Shown here: positions 62,516 to 64,000 of the stretch, in pieces
Layout: each line of letters starts with the position of its first letter
Numbering within the stretch: the stretch's first letter is position 1
Origin: Angiostrongylus vasorum
Taxonomy: Eukaryota > Nematoda > Chromadorea > Rhabditida > Metastrongylidae
NCBI GenBank assembly: GCA_018806985.1
Contig: JADANN010000004.1
Span: 124,001-188,000 of the forward strand
DNA: 64,000 nucleotides
Direction of reading: 5' to 3'
Notes under the pieces: model-generated
The model's database searches: none
What the model was told of the DNA's origin: nothing
The model's input: only the letters and a program-made list of their open reading frames with translations
Position numbers and translations under genes: made by a program

Positions 62516-64000
62516 TTCTTGATTCGTTTCAGCCACTGAAATTGCTTGTACAGTTTTTCTCTGATGTTTAGTTGAAATTATCAGAAGCCAAAACAGTTGT
62601 TACAGCAATGGAGCAATACAAAAGGAAGACTTATTCTGGCACCAAACTTGTTCTTCACTCTTTTAAAAAAATCTTCGGTTAAGGAAGCTATGGACAGCTT
62701 TACACAGTTTTACTTCATTCCGTCACCGAAAAAAGCTAATTCATAGCAAGATTGACAGAGCTGAGTTTCAAAAACCCTATTACCAAACTGGGTTTTTTAA
62801 TCTCTCTAGATTTGCTCTAGCAAAGCTCCTGTTGTTGCATAGCATGGCATAGAATCCAGTCAGCCTCAAATTTATTTCAGTGCCTCGATGAAGACCGTAA
62901 CAGTTCGCGACTCCTACCCTGCACCATCAAGGGAAAGAAAACACAGTGCGCCATTCTCACTAGTAGAGTTCGTTAAAGCCGTTCTTCTTTCAGAATTATT
63001 TAAGGTCGTCACGGTAGGATGGACCGTAGCATCAGTGTCAGGCTTGGTTAAATTTTTATCTTTCCTTAACCCTCGAAGAATTCATTGAACTTTGCGTTCT
63101 ACTCTTTCCTTTTACGTTGCACTTCCTGTGTTCTCATTATGTTGACCTTCCGACAGAAACAAGCACACCTGAAGCATGACGAAATGTCCTTTTCACTGAA
63201 AGAAAATGGTGAATCAGAAATGATCTCGTTTTACATCGACGATGGATTCCGCATGCCAGCGTCACATGCCCCACTCGGTTGTATATCAATCAATCGTCAA
63301 TTCAAATGAATTGTTGATATGAGCAAACAGCTGTTCTCCTAAGTGCATGATCATAAACACGCTCAATATGACGTGATATCAACGAACTAGAAAGGCTATA
63401 ACTGCCGGATGCAGACGGCTTTTTGAGTAAATTCAGTGGTAATGAGCTCAGCAACTAGCACTGTCGGGTAAGTCATCGGCCACATGCAGCAAAACTGTGT
63501 AGCTAGATTTTTACGGTAAATACGGTGTGCATATCTTGTGCTATTGAGGAAATGGTACGAAAACATTGTACAGACGTACACGGTAAATGACGATACCTTA
63601 GCAACCTATCTTTTCCTCACTACAGACTGTTAGACCTTATAAATAGAAGCTGTAGTGGCGATATGTTGAGAATGACGAAGTATTCGTGGATGCGGTCGCA
63701 GATACGATCAGGGCACCAGTTGTCAACGCTTCTATAAACACGTAACATTCACGTGCTATGATATCACTTTACACCTTGTTTCTTTTGCTCAGCCAAAGAT
63801 ATTGCGACGTTTATGGCACAGTTCCGCCTCTGAACTAAACGCGGAGAGATTTCTTGTTCGATATTCTACGAAATGTTCGCCTTGAAGAGTCTGTGAAAAC
63901 ATCACTATATTTGAACACTTTTGCTCTCGCGGTCATCTCTACCATTGTTGGTGCACCCAACTATGGCTTTGTCAGCAAAGTTGAGTGAACAGAGAGCGAC
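62516..64000. other. right-edge sequence, unassigned
   Basis: A plus frame at 63,085-63,309 (HDEMSFSLKENGESEMISFY, then IDDGFRMPASHAPLGCISIN) has coding-like texture but no recognised domain or splice support. Otherwise nothing was seen. Confidence 0.25.

Overview
This window looks like nuclear DNA from a parasitic strongylid nematode; a hookworm is my best guess. The grounds are short exons in a very long, AT-rich, repeat-filled gene, a nematode-style UNC-82/NUAK kinase, and many RTE-clade LINE copies whose protein text resembles hookworm RTE elements (the species is inference; no database was searched). There is no bacterial, organellar or viral gene layout, and most open frames in the window are chance frames or repeat relics.

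The only clear host gene lies on the minus strand. It enters from the right at about 42,250 (or further right) and runs off the left edge. I could chain 16 exons, 42,247 down to 2,320, about 1,945 coding bases. Exons 1-5 (42,247-18,802) encode a low-complexity N-terminal region. Exons 6-12 (12,907-4,650) encode a complete Ser/Thr kinase domain with all catalytic motifs and the LKB1-type T-loop. Exons 13-16 encode the start of a charged C-terminal tail. Intron phases agree at every junction except the last. One intron (4,519-4,649) has no GT donor and is bounded by a 10-base direct repeat.

The introns and the right third of the window are filled by mobile DNA. (1) RTE-1 LINEs: a near full-length copy at 22,512-25,945, a young 5'-truncated copy at 60,905-62,515, an inverted/rejoined copy at 35,795-39,080, and older fragments at 197-1,905, 29,985-31,400, 57,845-59,335 and 60,395-60,800. 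(2) A second RTE lineage, RTE-2, at 31,681-34,957, inserted into a SINE. (3) A roughly 390-base non-autonomous family with an RTE-2-like 3' tail, three copies, two with target-site duplications. (4) A tRNA-like SINE family (SINE1), eight loci. (5) A second tRNA-like SINE family (SINE2), eight loci, some paired head to head. (6) Short elements carrying a degenerate hammerhead-like, Penelope-type motif. (7) A mariner relic missing its catalytic core. There are also TA and CA microsatellites and one tRNA-like sequence.

Layout: 1-1,905 RTE relic; 2,320-18,918 exons 16 to 5 with SINEs and one half-LINE in introns; 18,919-27,209 one intron holding the long RTE-1 copy; 27,210-29,743 exons 4 and 3; 29,744-41,046 an intron that is a nest of LINEs and SINEs; 41,047-42,247 exons 2 and 1; 42,248-64,000 probably upstream of, or a further 5' intron of, the kinase gene, containing relics, repeats and a few unassigned coding-like stretches.
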